DNA of 64,000 bases from JBBRYW01 sp038253945 (GTDB lineage: Bacteria > Actinomycetota > Thermoleophilia > Gaiellales > Gaiellaceae): positions 1 through 64,000 of the forward strand of contig JBBSGR010000012.1 of NCBI GenBank assembly GCA_038253945.1, written 5' to 3'. Of the stretch, positions 33,670-42,815 are shown one piece after another. Under the pieces are notes generated by a model. It ran no database searches. It had not been told where the DNA came from and worked only from the letters and a program-made list of their open reading frames with translations. Numbering within the stretch: the stretch's first letter is position 1; each line of letters opens with the position of its first letter. The position numbers and the translations under genes were made by a program.

Positions 33670-36564
33670 TCAGAGCTCGTCGAGAAGTCCTCTGACCTGC
33701 GCCGACCAGGCAACGTCGCCTTTTGCCTCGAGGATCGTTAGCGCTGTGCGTGCGTCGGATCGTGCGTCGCCTCCCCGGTCGAGGAGGCCGTAGGTGCGGG
33801 CGGCGGAGACATGCGCTGACGCGCGCACTACGAAGAAATCGGTTGCGTCGGCAATCTCGACCGCTCGTGTTGCGGCCTGGGCTGCCTCGGCCTCGTCGCC
33901 GCGGTGGGCGGCGAGTAGCGAGCGGAGGGATGCCTCGGCTGGAAGATCCGCCAGCGCGGGCGACGCGGCCGCGTGGGCGAGGCACTTCTCCGCCTCGTCC
34001 AGGCGGCCTACCTGTTCGAGGATCGTGGCCAGCTCCATCCGGGCCATCGACAGTGATCCCTCCGCGCCCAATCGCTCGAGCTCCTCGATTGCTGCGGCCA
34101 GGTGAGGTACGGCGTCGGCCTCGCGTCCGCCGTGGGTGCCGACGAACGAGTAGAGCTCGGCGCTTGCCGCGGCCGCGATGGGATCACCGCGCTCGAGTGC
34201 ATCCTGCTGTGCCTCGCCGGCGGTCTCCCAGGCGCGGTCGATCTCGCCCAGCATGGCATGCACACGCGCGCGCTGCGCAATGTTGGCGATCCCGGCTTCA
34301 GCGGCGAATCGCTGATACTCCTCGAGCGGAAGCGGCCCGAGGAGTATCGACGCCGCAGATCGATTCTGCATCTCGGCGGCGAGCGAGGTCCACCCTGCGC
34401 GCGACGCGTGGACGGCGGCCTCGGCGTAGAGCGGCGCTGCCTCGCCCACGCGACTGGCAATCCACTTCAGAGAGCCCAGGTGCCGCGCCAGCACCGCGAG
34501 GCCCAGCTCGTCGTCGGCGGCCACGAAGGCGGACCTGATCGCGTCGGCGTCCATCTCGACCGGGTCGCTGCCGAAATGTCCTGCGAGCTCGTCGGCGAAG
34601 ATGACTCCATAGGCGCGGCTGCGGTCGTCCTCGCGACGGCGTAAGTCGTCTATGACCTCCTGGGCCGCCTCCCATTCGCCGCCCGTCGTAAGAGCCCGGA
34701 ACAGTTGAGGCACAAACGCTGCTCGCGCGGCTGACAGCGGCTCCGTCAGCCTCCAGCCGCGCCTTCCGAGCTTTCGAGCTGCTGCGAAGTCAGAGCGGTT
34801 CGCTGCCGCCCCCATCGCCCCGGCCAAGCGCATCGCCGCGCGCGTCGCAACCTCCTGGTAGGGCTCGTCCAGTTCTGCCAGGTAGAGCGCCGCCTGCTCG
34901 AGGTGCAAGCCAACGATCTCGTCCCGCTCGAGTAGCCCGCCATTCTCGTCTACCCAGGCTGCGAACTGTTCGTGCAGCTCAGCGCGTCGCTTTTTCGCGA
35001 TTGCCTCGTAGGCGGCGTCGCGGAGCAGAATGTGGCGGAAGCGAAAGGCGTCATCGCCCTGGAACTGAGCGGGTGCGGGGCGGATGACGTCTTGACGGAC
35101 GAGCGTGACGAGGCGAGGATCGAGGTGGTCGACCGTGGCGGCCAAGGGCCCGCGGTGGAATATCTCGCCTTCGACAGCGCCTCGATCAACGACCGCTCGC
35201 TCCTCGGAGGAGAGGCGGTCGAGGCGGGCTTCGAGCAGAGCGTGGATGGTTGGCGGGACGCGTGTGTCGTCGCCCGCGTCTGCCCGTGCCACCATCTCTT
35301 CGACGAACAGCGGGTTGCCTTGCGCCGCCTCGACGATGCGGTCACGTACCTCACTCGAAAGCGAAGAGCCACCCGGCAGCGCGTCGACAAGGTCGAGAAT
35401 GTTGGCTTCCTGCAGTGGCTCGAGCAGGATCGAGGAGGCGTTTGCCTTGCCGCCGCTCCAAGCGCGCATGTCCAGCAGCTCGGGGCGTGCCAGGCAAAGC
35501 AGAAAGAGTGGCGCCCCCCGCGACCAGTCGACGATGTGCTCGACCAAATCGAGGAACGTTTCCTCCGCCCACTGCAGGTCGTCGAGCACCACGATAAGAG
35601 GGCGTTCTGCGGCGCTGGCCTCCAGGAGTCTGCGGAACGCGAGCTGCGTCTCGGCCGGAGTAGAACCGAGGATCTCCCGCGGGTCGGCGCCTAGCTGGAG
35701 AGCCACCTCGACCAGCGGCGCGTAGGTGATCCCGTCGCCATAGCTGAGGCAACGGCCGGAAACGATCCGCGCGTCGGCGCCGGCCACGAAGTCGGCGACA
35801 AGGCGCGACTTGCCGACGCCCGGTACGCCGAGCAAGGTGAACAGGCGGCAGCTTTGCTCAGCAACGGCGTCCTCGAACTCGTCCCGCAGCCGCCTCCGCT
35901 CGCGCGTTCGCCCTACGAGTGGCGCGTGCAACCGACGAGCGAACCCTGCGGCCTTCATGTCTAACTCGACCAAGCGATGCGCCGCCAACGGTTCCGACTT
36001 GCCCTTGACCGTTAGTTCGATTGGCTCCGCCGTGATCGCGTCACGAACCAGGTTGCGTGTCTCACTACCGAGCAGGATCTGGCCCGGCGCCGCGTGCTGC
36101 TCGAGACGCGCCGCGACGTTGACTGCATCCCCCGTTACGAGGGTGCTACCACTCTCACCGGCAACCACCGGTCCCGTGTTGATCCCGATCCTCGCCTCGA
36201 GCCCCAACTCCCCGACCGCTACGCGCATCTCGCCCGCGGCTCGGAGCGCGCGCACGGCGTCGTCCTCGTGGCTGCGGGGAATGCCAAACACCGCCATCAC
36301 AGCGTCGCCCACGAACTTCTCGACGACGCCGCCGTGGCGCTCTACGATCTCCCGCATCCGCTCGTAGTAACCATGCATCCTGCGGCTCAGCGCCTCCGGG
36401 TCTGACCCGTGGCCCAGCGCAGTAGACCCCGCCAGATCGCAAAACAGGATCGTCACCACCTTCCGCGACTGTCGCGGCGCCGAGACAACCAGCGACGTTC
36501 CGCAGCGAGGGCAGAAGTTGAAGCTGCCAGAGCTATCGCGCCCGCAGGCAACGCATGTCGTCAC
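33670..36564 (-). CDS. Class III adenylate cyclase/AAA ATPase/TPR regulator
   Basis: 964 residues. A zinc ribbon opens the protein (C4-x2-C7, C18-x2-C21). Residues about 35-195 are a class III nucleotide cyclase domain (VTILFCDLAGSTALG, FVGDAVMAVFGIP, RIGINTGPVVAG, VTGDAVNVAARLEQ). An AAA/STAND-type ATPase follows (TLLGVPGVGKSRL Walker A, RPLIVVLDDLQWAE Walker B), and the last 400 residues are TPR-like helical repeats. Such proteins couple ligand binding to cAMP synthesis or act as large transcription regulators. The metal-binding Asp residues are present, so the cyclase may be active. It stands alone; a remnant of a related ATPase lies just upstream. Confidence 0.9.
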   Translation of the reverse strand: MTTCVACGRDSSGSFNFCPRCGTSLVVSAPRQSRKVVTILFCDLAGSTALGHGSDPEALSRRMHGYYERMREIVERHGGVVEKFVGDAVMAVFGIPRSHEDDAVRALRAAGEMRVAVGELGLEARIGINTGPVVAGESGSTLVTGDAVNVAARLEQHAAPGQILLGSETRNLVRDAITAEPIELTVKGKSEPLAAHRLVELDMKAAGFARRLHAPLVGRTRERRRLRDEFEDAVAEQSCRLFTLLGVPGVGKSRLVADFVAGADARIVSGRCLSYGDGITYAPLVEVALQLGADPREILGSTPAETQLAFRRLLEASAAERPLIVVLDDLQWAEETFLDLVEHIVDWSRGAPLFLLCLARPELLDMRAWSGGKANASSILLEPLQEANILDLVDALPGGSSLSSEVRDRIVEAAQGNPLFVEEMVARADAGDDTRVPPTIHALLEARLDRLSSEERAVVDRGAVEGEIFHRGPLAATVDHLDPRLVTLVRQDVIRPAPAQFQGDDAFRFRHILLRDAAYEAIAKKRRAELHEQFAAWVDENGGLLERDEIVGLHLEQAALYLAELDEPYQEVATRAAMRLAGAMGAAANRSDFAAARKLGRRGWRLTEPLSAARAAFVPQLFRALTTGGEWEAAQEVIDDLRRREDDRSRAYGVIFADELAGHFGSDPVEMDADAIRSAFVAADDELGLAVLARHLGSLKWIASRVGEAAPLYAEAAVHASRAGWTSLAAEMQNRSAASILLGPLPLEEYQRFAAEAGIANIAQRARVHAMLGEIDRAWETAGEAQQDALERGDPIAAAASAELYSFVGTHGGREADAVPHLAAAIEELERLGAEGSLSMARMELATILEQVGRLDEAEKCLAHAAASPALADLPAEASLRSLLAAHRGDEAEAAQAATRAVEIADATDFFVVRASAHVSAARTYGLLDRGGDARSDARTALTILEAKGDVAWSAQVRGLLDEL

Positions 36565-36908
36565 GCCACGAATCTACTCTGATCGGCTGTTGCGGTAGTG
36601 CGTCAGAGGCCTTCGCCGATTCGCTGAGTCGATGGCGAGCCACGTCTGCGAGAATCGGTACCTGCGAGACACCGGCCGCCGGTTACGCGCTCGCGGTCCG
36701 TTCCCCCTTTTCTGTCAAGGCCGGTCGAAAGCGGACTCGTTGGCGCCGGTTGAAATCGGCCCCCTGCTGTTGAGCGGGCTACCGGCGAGTCGGGTGGCGG
36801 ATGCGATCGTGAGAGACCCTTTGGCGGCTCGCCGGCGACGGCGAATCGGGGCGCGGCAGAGCGTGATCGGCCGGTCGGCGCGGATTTCGGGTCGGCGGGC
36901 CCGCAACC
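36565..36908. other. Gap, no gene recognised
   Basis: About 340 bases upstream of the cyclase gene. No intact frame with recognisable motifs; it leads into the ATPase remnant. Confidence 0.3.
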
Positions 36909-37045
36909 GGTACGGCAAAGCTCGCGCTCGTCGTCGGCGAGCCGGGAGTCGGCAAGTCATGCGGTGGCCGAGGAGTTCTTGCAGACGGTCGCGACCGACG
37001 CCCGCGTGCTCTCCGGCCGCTGTTGCCCTACGGCGAGGGCTCCCT
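36909..37045 (+). pseudogene. Walker-A fragment of a cyclase-type AAA ATPase
   Basis: GTAKLALVVGEPGVGKS in one frame, then VAEEFLQTVATDARVLSGRC and LPYGEG in the next two frames. It parallels PGVGKSRLVADFVAGADARIVSGRCLSYGDG of the intact neighbour, so it is a decayed paralogue in opposite orientation. Confidence 0.7.
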
Positions 37046-37107
37046 GCGCTCAGCGCTTCGGTCGTTTTTTGCAGTGGCTGATCGGCCAACCCCCTCCGTC
37101 GGGCGGT

Positions 37108-37514
37108 CGCGACCACCTACATCGGGCTGACCATGTTGACGAGCATCGTGATGGCGGCAACGTTTCAGCTTGCGCACTGCGTCGAGGAAGCGAGCTTCAC
37201 CTCGGCGGCAGACCTGGCGTCCAGCTCGCGTGTCTGGGCCGTGCACCAGGTCGAGGCGACAGTCGACTTCTGCCCCCGCAACAAGTTGCTGACGTGGGCG
37301 CTGGGCGGCCTCAACTATCAGATCGAACACCACCTCTTTCCTCGGCTGCCGCACACGCTCTATCCCGCGATCGCGCCGATCGTCGAGCGCAACTGCCTGC
37401 GCCACGGCGTGCGCTATACGGTGCAGCCGTCACTTCGAGTCGCGCTTCGCTCATTTCCGCCACCTGCGTGGGTTAGGCCGCGCTGGCCTGCGGGCGGAGC
37501 TCGAGATGGGTTGA
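37108..37514 (+). pseudogene. Fatty-acid desaturase, C-terminal fragment
   Basis: Reads TTYIGLTMLTSIVMAATFQL, AHCVEEASF and ALGGLNYQIEHHLFPRLPHT, where QIEHH is the third histidine box of front-end/acyl-CoA desaturases. A one-base shift near 37446 leads to AHFRHLRGLG and the natural stop. The first two histidine boxes are missing. It is joined directly to the ATPase remnant. Confidence 0.8.
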
Positions 37515-37753
37515 CGCGTCGCTGTAGCTCCTCGGCGGCAACTACGTCTGGCACACCCATCAAGAACGCGTCCAACGTCTGCGGTACTTGGCAGGATCGG
37601 TCGAAGAGCGCCCAGAGCCAGCAGGTCGACATCCCGCCATCGCTGTCGACCGCTCCCGCTGAAGCCCAGGGCCGTGCGGGCGGCCTGGAGGAGTAGATCT
37701 TGACGTGTACGGGAACGCACTGGCCGCTTGCCACTGACCCCGGGGGAGGAGAC

Positions 37754-37837
37754 ATGCCGCTCACGATCGTCGGAACGGTCGGCACGATCGGGACCCTCGT
37801 AATCGGCTTGATCCTCCCCTTCCTCCGGCGCGCCTAA
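37754..37837 (+). CDS. 27-residue single-span membrane peptide
   Basis: ATG preceded by a very strong ribosome site (GGGGGAGGAGAC). The product MPLTIVGTVGTIGTLVIGLI ends in a basic LRRA tail, so it is a small integral membrane peptide. It sits 22 bases before the flippase-like gene in the same direction and may be co-transcribed. Too short for family assignment. Confidence 0.5.
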   Translation: MPLTIVGTVGTIGTLVIGLILPFLRRA

Positions 37838-37859
37838 TCTCCGGGGCCGCTGACGGCCG

Positions 37860-38915
37860 ATGGGCGCGCACCCGGTGAAGCGCCGGCTGGTGGCGGCCGG
37901 TAATGCGCTGCGTCAGGCGTACCTGTGGCTGGAGAACAAGCCGCTTGTGATCGTGCTGGTCGCGTCCGGCGCGACGGTCGCGATCGCGCTCGTCCTCGCC
38001 TCAGCCGCCGGGTGGCCGCGCGTGCTGCAGCTCGTGTATGCGCGCCACTCCTGGGCCTGGCTCGCCGTCTGCCTCCTCGGCGAACTCGCCGCCTACAGTG
38101 GCTACGTGCTGACGGTGCGCGACATGGCTCGCGTCGATGAGGGCAGCGACCTCGAGCTCACCGCGACGGTGACGACGGTAGTGGCGGGATTCGGGGTGTT
38201 CGCCGCGACTCGGTCCTCAGGAGGGTTCGCGGTCGATTACTGGGCCTTCCGCCAGGCGGGCGCGAGCAGGCGCGAGGCGGTGCGAAGGGTGCTGGGGCTG
38301 GGCTTCCTCGAGTACGTGGTGCTGTCGGTGGCGGCGCTCGTAGCCTCAGTCCTGCTGTTCTTCCGGCTCGACGGTCACGCCAGCGAGGCAGCGACCTTGC
38401 CATCGTTGGGCGTCGTTCCCATCTTCGCGCTCGGGCTTTGGCTGACCTCACCCACGCGAGCAGAGCGGCTCAGCCGCCCCCGCCACGGCTGGCTGCGCCG
38501 GACGTTCGCCGACGCGGTCGCCGGCGCGACCACGGTACGCCGGCTGCTGACGAGCCCGCGCGAGCACGGCCTCGGGGTGCTTGGCAACGGCCTCTACTGG
38601 GCGGGCGACATCCTCTGCCTCTGGGCGGCGCTGCGACTCGTCAACGCCCATATCGCCGTCGCCGCGCTCGTCCTCGGCTACTCCGGCGGCTACGTGCTCA
38701 CCCGCCGCGCCCTCCCAGCCGGCGGAGCCGGCTTCGTCGAAGCAGCACTGACCTTTGCCCTCGTAGGCATGGGACTCCACTTCGCGCCCGCCCTGCTCGG
38801 CGTCGTCGTTTACCGGCTGTTCAACTTCTGGCTACCGATCATCCCGGCGCTCGCGCTGATGCCGACGATCCGCAAGCTGCGCGCCCGGTTCCAGCGCGCC
38901 GAGCAAGCTGCATGA
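37860..38915 (+). CDS. Lysylphosphatidylglycerol-synthase-like (UPF0104/YbhN) membrane protein
   Basis: 351 residues with about eight membrane spans. Typical features are GELAAYSGYVLTVRDMAR in the second span, FAATRSSGGFAVDYWAFR and GFVEAALTFALVGMG near the end, as in the MprF-type flippase domain. No synthase domain is present, so the role is probably lipid flipping rather than aminoacyl transfer. It lies between remnant-rich stretches and appears intact. Confidence 0.8.
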   Translation: MGAHPVKRRLVAAGNALRQAYLWLENKPLVIVLVASGATVAIALVLASAAGWPRVLQLVYARHSWAWLAVCLLGELAAYSGYVLTVRDMARVDEGSDLELTATVTTVVAGFGVFAATRSSGGFAVDYWAFRQAGASRREAVRRVLGLGFLEYVVLSVAALVASVLLFFRLDGHASEAATLPSLGVVPIFALGLWLTSPTRAERLSRPRHGWLRRTFADAVAGATTVRRLLTSPREHGLGVLGNGLYWAGDILCLWAALRLVNAHIAVAALVLGYSGGYVLTRRALPAGGAGFVEAALTFALVGMGLHFAPALLGVVVYRLFNFWLPIIPALALMPTIRKLRARFQRAEQAA

Positions 38916-39274
38916 CGTCGTCGCCGCGCTCTGAAGTCTTGTCACGTCCGCTCGAAGGCTGACCCCTTCGCAGAGCCTGCGCGCCGAAATGGGCGGCTGC
39001 GGTGCCGATCGGGTGGGTCGGCCGCCGCGTCGACGAGGCGTGCCCGCGAGCCCGCGACCAGTCGGGCGGGCGTTCGCCCCGCAGCCTGCACGCTCAGCGT
39101 CGGCTCACTTGCAATGCTCAGGCGAAAAAATACGTTGTCACGCTGACAAGTATTCGTCGGGTTCCGGCGCGGAGAGGGTGAAGGTTGTGCAAAAAAGGAA
39201 CCGGCACCGGGCGTTGATCCACTGCGGACTGCATAAATGGCACCCGCTTTCTCGCGATCTCTGCGGACAATGCG
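38916..39274. other. Gap with an inverted repeat
   Basis: About 360 bases between the flippase-like gene and the mobile element. Holds TTGTCA-cgc-TGACAA at 39135-39149, similar to the site at 28319. No gene is seen. Confidence 0.4.
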
Positions 39275-39766
39275 CTACGGGGGACGTGCCTGCGCCCGCG
39301 CGCGAGACCTGGTGACGCGCGCAACGGGCGAGCGATGCCACTCGCAGTAGCGTCGGCTCGCGATCGCCTCTTCCGGCAGCAGCTCCCCACAGCCCTCCTG
39401 CGCGCAGACTCGCGGCTCGCGTGCAAGCCGCTGCCGCTCCTGCTGCAGCCGGTAGTAGATCGCCGAGTCGCTCAAATCCTTGCCGAACAGCTCGACGCGT
39501 AGCTGCCTCAGCCGCGCGTAGACCTCCCCGGCCGGCACGTCGAGCTGATCGGCCAGGCGCTTCACGGTCAGCCGCTCGGGCCGGAACTCCTCCAGCCCCT
39601 GCTCGCGCCGCTCGCGCGCATTGCGGGCGAGGTCCTCGGCATAGCGGTGCCCTTCCTTCGCCTGGCGTGAGAGGGCGCGGATGCGCGGGCTGGTCGCGGC
39701 GAAGTTGAGCACCCAGCCGTAGCGACGGCGAATGCTCGGCTTGCGTGACCAGCGGTTCGCGGGCAT
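39275..39766 (-). CDS. Putative DNA-binding protein with a C-terminal zinc knuckle
   Basis: 163 residues: basic N-terminus, a helical region with LTVKRLADQLDVPAGEVYAR that resembles a helix-turn-helix, and a C-terminal cysteine cluster (VCAQEGCGELLPEEAIASRR then YCEWH) that can bind zinc as C-x4-C...C-x2-H. Divergent from the ParB/MT-A70 gene, so probably part of the same mobile element, perhaps its regulator. The family is not recognised. Confidence 0.6.
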   Translation of the reverse strand: MPANRWSRKPSIRRRYGWVLNFAATSPRIRALSRQAKEGHRYAEDLARNARERREQGLEEFRPERLTVKRLADQLDVPAGEVYARLRQLRVELFGKDLSDSAIYYRLQQERQRLAREPRVCAQEGCGELLPEEAIASRRYCEWHRSPVARVTRSRARAQARPP

Positions 39767-39846
39767 CTGAGGCCCAGAATGTTAACAATACCCTCGTACA
39801 CAGCCGCCGATAAGCGATAGCGACCCCTAAGCAGAGGAGAGATCTG

Positions 39847-40931
39847 ATGCAGGACGCTGTCGCAAGAGCGAGTAGCTTCAGAAACAGCGAACAGCTTCGC
39901 GACCACCCGCGGGCGGCACTGGTGCCCGCGCCCACGCCAGGCGAGTACCGCGAGCTCCTCGCCGACATCGAGCGGCGCGGCATCGTGACGCCGCTCGAGC
40001 TCAATGGCGACGATGTCGTGCTCGATGGCCACCAGCGGCTCAAGGCCGCGCGCGAGCTTGGCATCGCCTCCGTTCCCGTCTCCTACGTCGCTCCGCACAA
40101 CGAGCTCGAGCACATGCTGCTGGCGGCGCTGGTCGTCGAGCTGGCGCAGGTGCAGCAACGGGGCTTGGAGGCGCGCGAGCGCAGGCTCGCGAACCTGCGC
40201 CTCCTGCCCGATGTGGCAACGTTGCCACCTCGGGGCGAGCGCACCCAGGAGCTGGCCGCCCGCCTCTCCGGCTCATCGCCGCGCACGATCCAGGACGCGC
40301 TCACCGTCAGGAACGCCGACCCGGAGCTGTTCGAGCAGGTGAGGCAGGGACGGACCCCGGCCGGCAAGGCGGCGCGCAGGATCCGCCAGCGGGAGCGGAA
40401 CGCGCGCCTGCCCGAGCAGCCCGTGATGCCAGAGGGCCCGTTCGAGCTGATCCTGGCCGACCCGCCCTGGCGCCTGGAGGGAGACCCGGAGGGCGCCTGG
40501 GCACCCGAGAACCATTACCCGAGCATGGCTCTGGAGCAGCTGAAGGCGATCGAGCTGCCGGCGGCCGAGGATGCCGTGCTCTTTCTCTGGGTCGCCTGCG
40601 GCGTCCTGCCCCAGGCGCTCGAGCTGATGGCGGCGCGGGCTTCCAGTACCGCTCGCAGCTCGTCTGGGTCAAGCCCTCGCCCGGGATCGGGATGTGGGTG
40701 CGCTACCGGCACGAGCTGCTCCTGATCGGCAGGAAGGGGAACCACCCCGCGCCCGAGCCGGAGCTTCGGCCCGAGTCGGTGCTCGAGGCGCGCCGCGGCC
40801 GCCACTCGCAGAAGCCGGAGTGCTCCTACCAGCTGATCGAGCGCATCTACCCGGAGGCCTCGAAGCTCGAGCTGTTCGCGCGCACAGCGCGGCCGGGCTG
40901 GGCCGCCTTCGGCAACGAGCTGGCAGCATGA
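39847..40931 (+). pseudogene. ParB-like domain fused to MT-A70 adenine methyltransferase, one frameshift
   Basis: ATG with GAGGAGAG upstream. Residues 1-110 match the ParB/Srx nuclease-like domain (LELNGDDVVLDGHQRLKAARELG), followed by a helical spacer. Then the MT-A70 N6-adenine methyltransferase with the catalytic DPPW (ELILADPPWRLEG) appears. The frame is broken near 40640 but continues cleanly in the next frame with QYRSQLVWVKPSPGIGMWVR and LFARTARPGWAAFGNE to a stop overlapping the excisionase start. Only one base is lost, so it is a recent mutation or an error. Such fusions are common in mobile elements and may protect DNA. Confidence 0.8.
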
Positions 40932-41143
40932 GCGAGCGCCTGCTGATCGCGAGCGAGGTCGCCGAGTTGCTCGCCGTGCCGGAGTCATGGGTGCGCGAGC
41001 AGACGCGAAACGGCGCTCTCCCCCATCTGCAGCTCGGACGCTACGTGCGCTACCGACGCGACTCGATCCTGGCCTGGCTGGGGGCGCAAGAGGTTGCTCC
41101 CGCGGCGCGCACGCGCAGGCGAGCGGCGGCGGAGGGCCGATGA
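40928..41143 (+). CDS. xis: Excisionase-like helix-turn-helix protein
   Basis: 71 residues: LLIASEVAELLAVPESWVRE and LPHLQLGRYVRYRRDSILAWL, the winged HTH_17 fold used by excisionases. ATG overlaps the methyltransferase stop (ATGA). It precedes the tyrosine integrase by 170 bases and should direct excision. Confidence 0.85.
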   Translation: MSERLLIASEVAELLAVPESWVREQTRNGALPHLQLGRYVRYRRDSILAWLGAQEVAPAARTRRRAAAEGR

Positions 41144-41316
41144 GCGCTCGCGCGGCCGGCACGACTTGCTGTTTCCCGGCAGTGACGCTTGCATGCGAGA
41201 CCGTGCTTCGATTGGGCCGAAGCCAGCCCCAAGGCAGCGCTAGCCTGCCTGCATCCTCGGGCGCGGTGGCCCAATCACCGCCGCCCGGGGACTTCCGGGC
41301 GGGGGGCTGAGCCGGC

Positions 41317-42492
41317 GTGCCGCGCGGCGCCGCGGTCATCCGCTACGAGGGCAAGCGCGGCGTCGTCTGGCGGATCAAATACCTCGACGCCGGCGGGCGG
41401 CACGTGATGGAAACGCTCGGGCGAGAGCCCGCCTGGGGCAGGGTCAAGGCCGAGCGGGAGCTGGGCAAGAGGCTCGGCTCGGTCGAGGAGGGCTTTCGCA
41501 AGCCGAAGCGGCTCAGCTTCGCCACCTTCAGCGAGCGCTTCGTGGAGGAGTACCTACCGGGGCGGAACCTGAAGCCGACCACGCTCGAGAACTACCGCTA
41601 CATGCTCGAGCGGCATCTGCTGCCCGCGCTTGGGCGGCGGCAGTTGAGCGAGCTGGAGGCAAGGCCGGAACTGATCGACAGCTACGTCTCGCTGAAGGCA
41701 AAGCAGGGCCTCTCGCCAAAGACAATCCACAATCAGCTGCTGCTCCTGAACGTGATGCTACGCCGGGCAGTCGTCTGGCGCCTGATCCAAACGAATCCGG
41801 TTGCCAGCATCGACCGGCCGCGGCTGCAGCCAAACGAGATCAGCGTGCTCACGGAGACGGAGATCGCTCGCCTCAGCAAGGCCTACGACGAGCTGCACGA
41901 CGTCGCAGAGCCAGCCGAAAAGAGCTGGTGGCTGCTCGCCAAGGCTATCACCCTGACGGCACTCGGCACGGCGCTTCGGCGCGGTGAGCTGCTCGGCCTG
42001 CGCTGGAGCGCCCTGGATCTGCTCGAGGGCAAGCTGACGGTGCGCGAGGCGTTCGTGCGCGGCGAGCTGACAACGCCGAAGAGCCGCGCCTCGCGGCGGG
42101 TGATCGAGCTCGGTCCGAAGACCAGGGCGGTGCTCGAGACGCAGTGGCAGCGGACGCTCTACCGAGCCGGCGAGGACTTCGTCTTCTGCCACCCCGAACT
42201 CGGCAAGCCGCTTGATCCGAGCAAGCTGGCCCGCTGCTACCTGAAGCCGGCGCTCGCACGGGCGGGGATCAGAAAGCGCCTGCGACCGTTTCACGATCTC
42301 CGCCATACCTCGCTGACCCACGCTGCGGCCGCGGGCAATCCGCAGATCTACGTGCAGGCACGGGCGGGACACTCGCAGGGCTCGATCACCGAGCGCTACA
42401 TGCACGCGGCGCAGGTGATCTTCCCCGGCGCCGCCGAGCGGAGCGAGGAGCGAATGTTCGGATCCGCTGCTCCGGCCTCGAACGCGGCCTGA
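41317..42492 (+). CDS. int: Tyrosine site-specific integrase
   Basis: 391 residues: an arm-binding N-terminal region, a SAM-like core-binding domain (about 65-165) and the catalytic domain with Arg in GTALRRGELLGLRW, His-x2-Arg in FHDLRHTSLTHAAA, and His and Tyr in RAGHSQGSITERYMHA. All R-H-R-H-Y residues are present. GTG start. The gene ends about 160 bases before a 3' tRNA-Met fragment, which marks the probable integration site. A close paralogue lies at 58.4 kb. Confidence 0.92.
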   Translation: MPRGAAVIRYEGKRGVVWRIKYLDAGGRHVMETLGREPAWGRVKAERELGKRLGSVEEGFRKPKRLSFATFSERFVEEYLPGRNLKPTTLENYRYMLERHLLPALGRRQLSELEARPELIDSYVSLKAKQGLSPKTIHNQLLLLNVMLRRAVVWRLIQTNPVASIDRPRLQPNEISVLTETEIARLSKAYDELHDVAEPAEKSWWLLAKAITLTALGTALRRGELLGLRWSALDLLEGKLTVREAFVRGELTTPKSRASRRVIELGPKTRAVLETQWQRTLYRAGEDFVFCHPELGKPLDPSKLARCYLKPALARAGIRKRLRPFHDLRHTSLTHAAAAGNPQIYVQARAGHSQGSITERYMHAAQVIFPGAAERSEERMFGSAAPASNAA

Positions 42493-42623
42493 ACTGGACC
42501 CAGCGAGGCCGTTCCAACAAGCTCGCGGCGCGCAGCCGTGCCGCTCCAAACGACGACGAGCGAGATCGGGCGGGGTAGAAAAACAGGTAGAAACTGCGCT
42601 GCGCCGTGATGGGAGCCAGCAGG

Positions 42624-42651
42624 CAGAAGGCCCGCAGATGCGGGCCTTCTG
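42624..42651. terminator. Perfect 13-bp inverted repeat, terminator-like
   Basis: CAGAAGGCCCGCA and TGCGGGCCTTCTG with a two-base centre. It stands between the integrase stop and the 3' end of the tRNA fragment and could terminate both; terminators of this form are common after tRNA genes. Confidence 0.7.
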
Positions 42652-42655
42652 TGAG

Positions 42656-42701
42656 TAGCGGGGGCAGGATTTGAACCTGCGACCTCCGGGTTATGAGCCC
42701 G
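42656..42701 (-). other. 3' half of a tRNA-Met (CAU): probable att site
   Basis: On the minus strand GGGCTCATAACCCGGAGG, then CGCAGGTTCAAATCCTGC and CCCCGCTA: the anticodon arm with CAT, variable loop, T arm and acceptor strand. The 5' half (acceptor, D arm) is absent; unrelated sequence begins just beyond the anticodon stem. This is what remains when an integrase uses the 3' end of a tRNA as core site, the complete tRNA being restored at the other end of the element. Confidence 0.85.
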
Positions 42702-42815
42702 CTCTACGGGGGTCGTGTAGGGTCCGATTTGGCTTGACCAAGCCATTTCTGGTGCTCTGAGAGCGGCTGAAATCGGGTACGAGGGGTATAAAATGGGTAT
42801 AAAGTTCGTTACTAA

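Noticed and set aside
33670..36564. Serine/threonine kinase or LuxR-type LAL regulator
   Set aside because: There is no kinase domain or C-terminal helix-turn-helix; the N-terminal cyclase and TPR end define it.
42656..42735. Complete tRNA-Met gene
   Set aside because: The acceptor 5' strand and D arm are missing; sequence beyond the anticodon stem does not fold into a tRNA.
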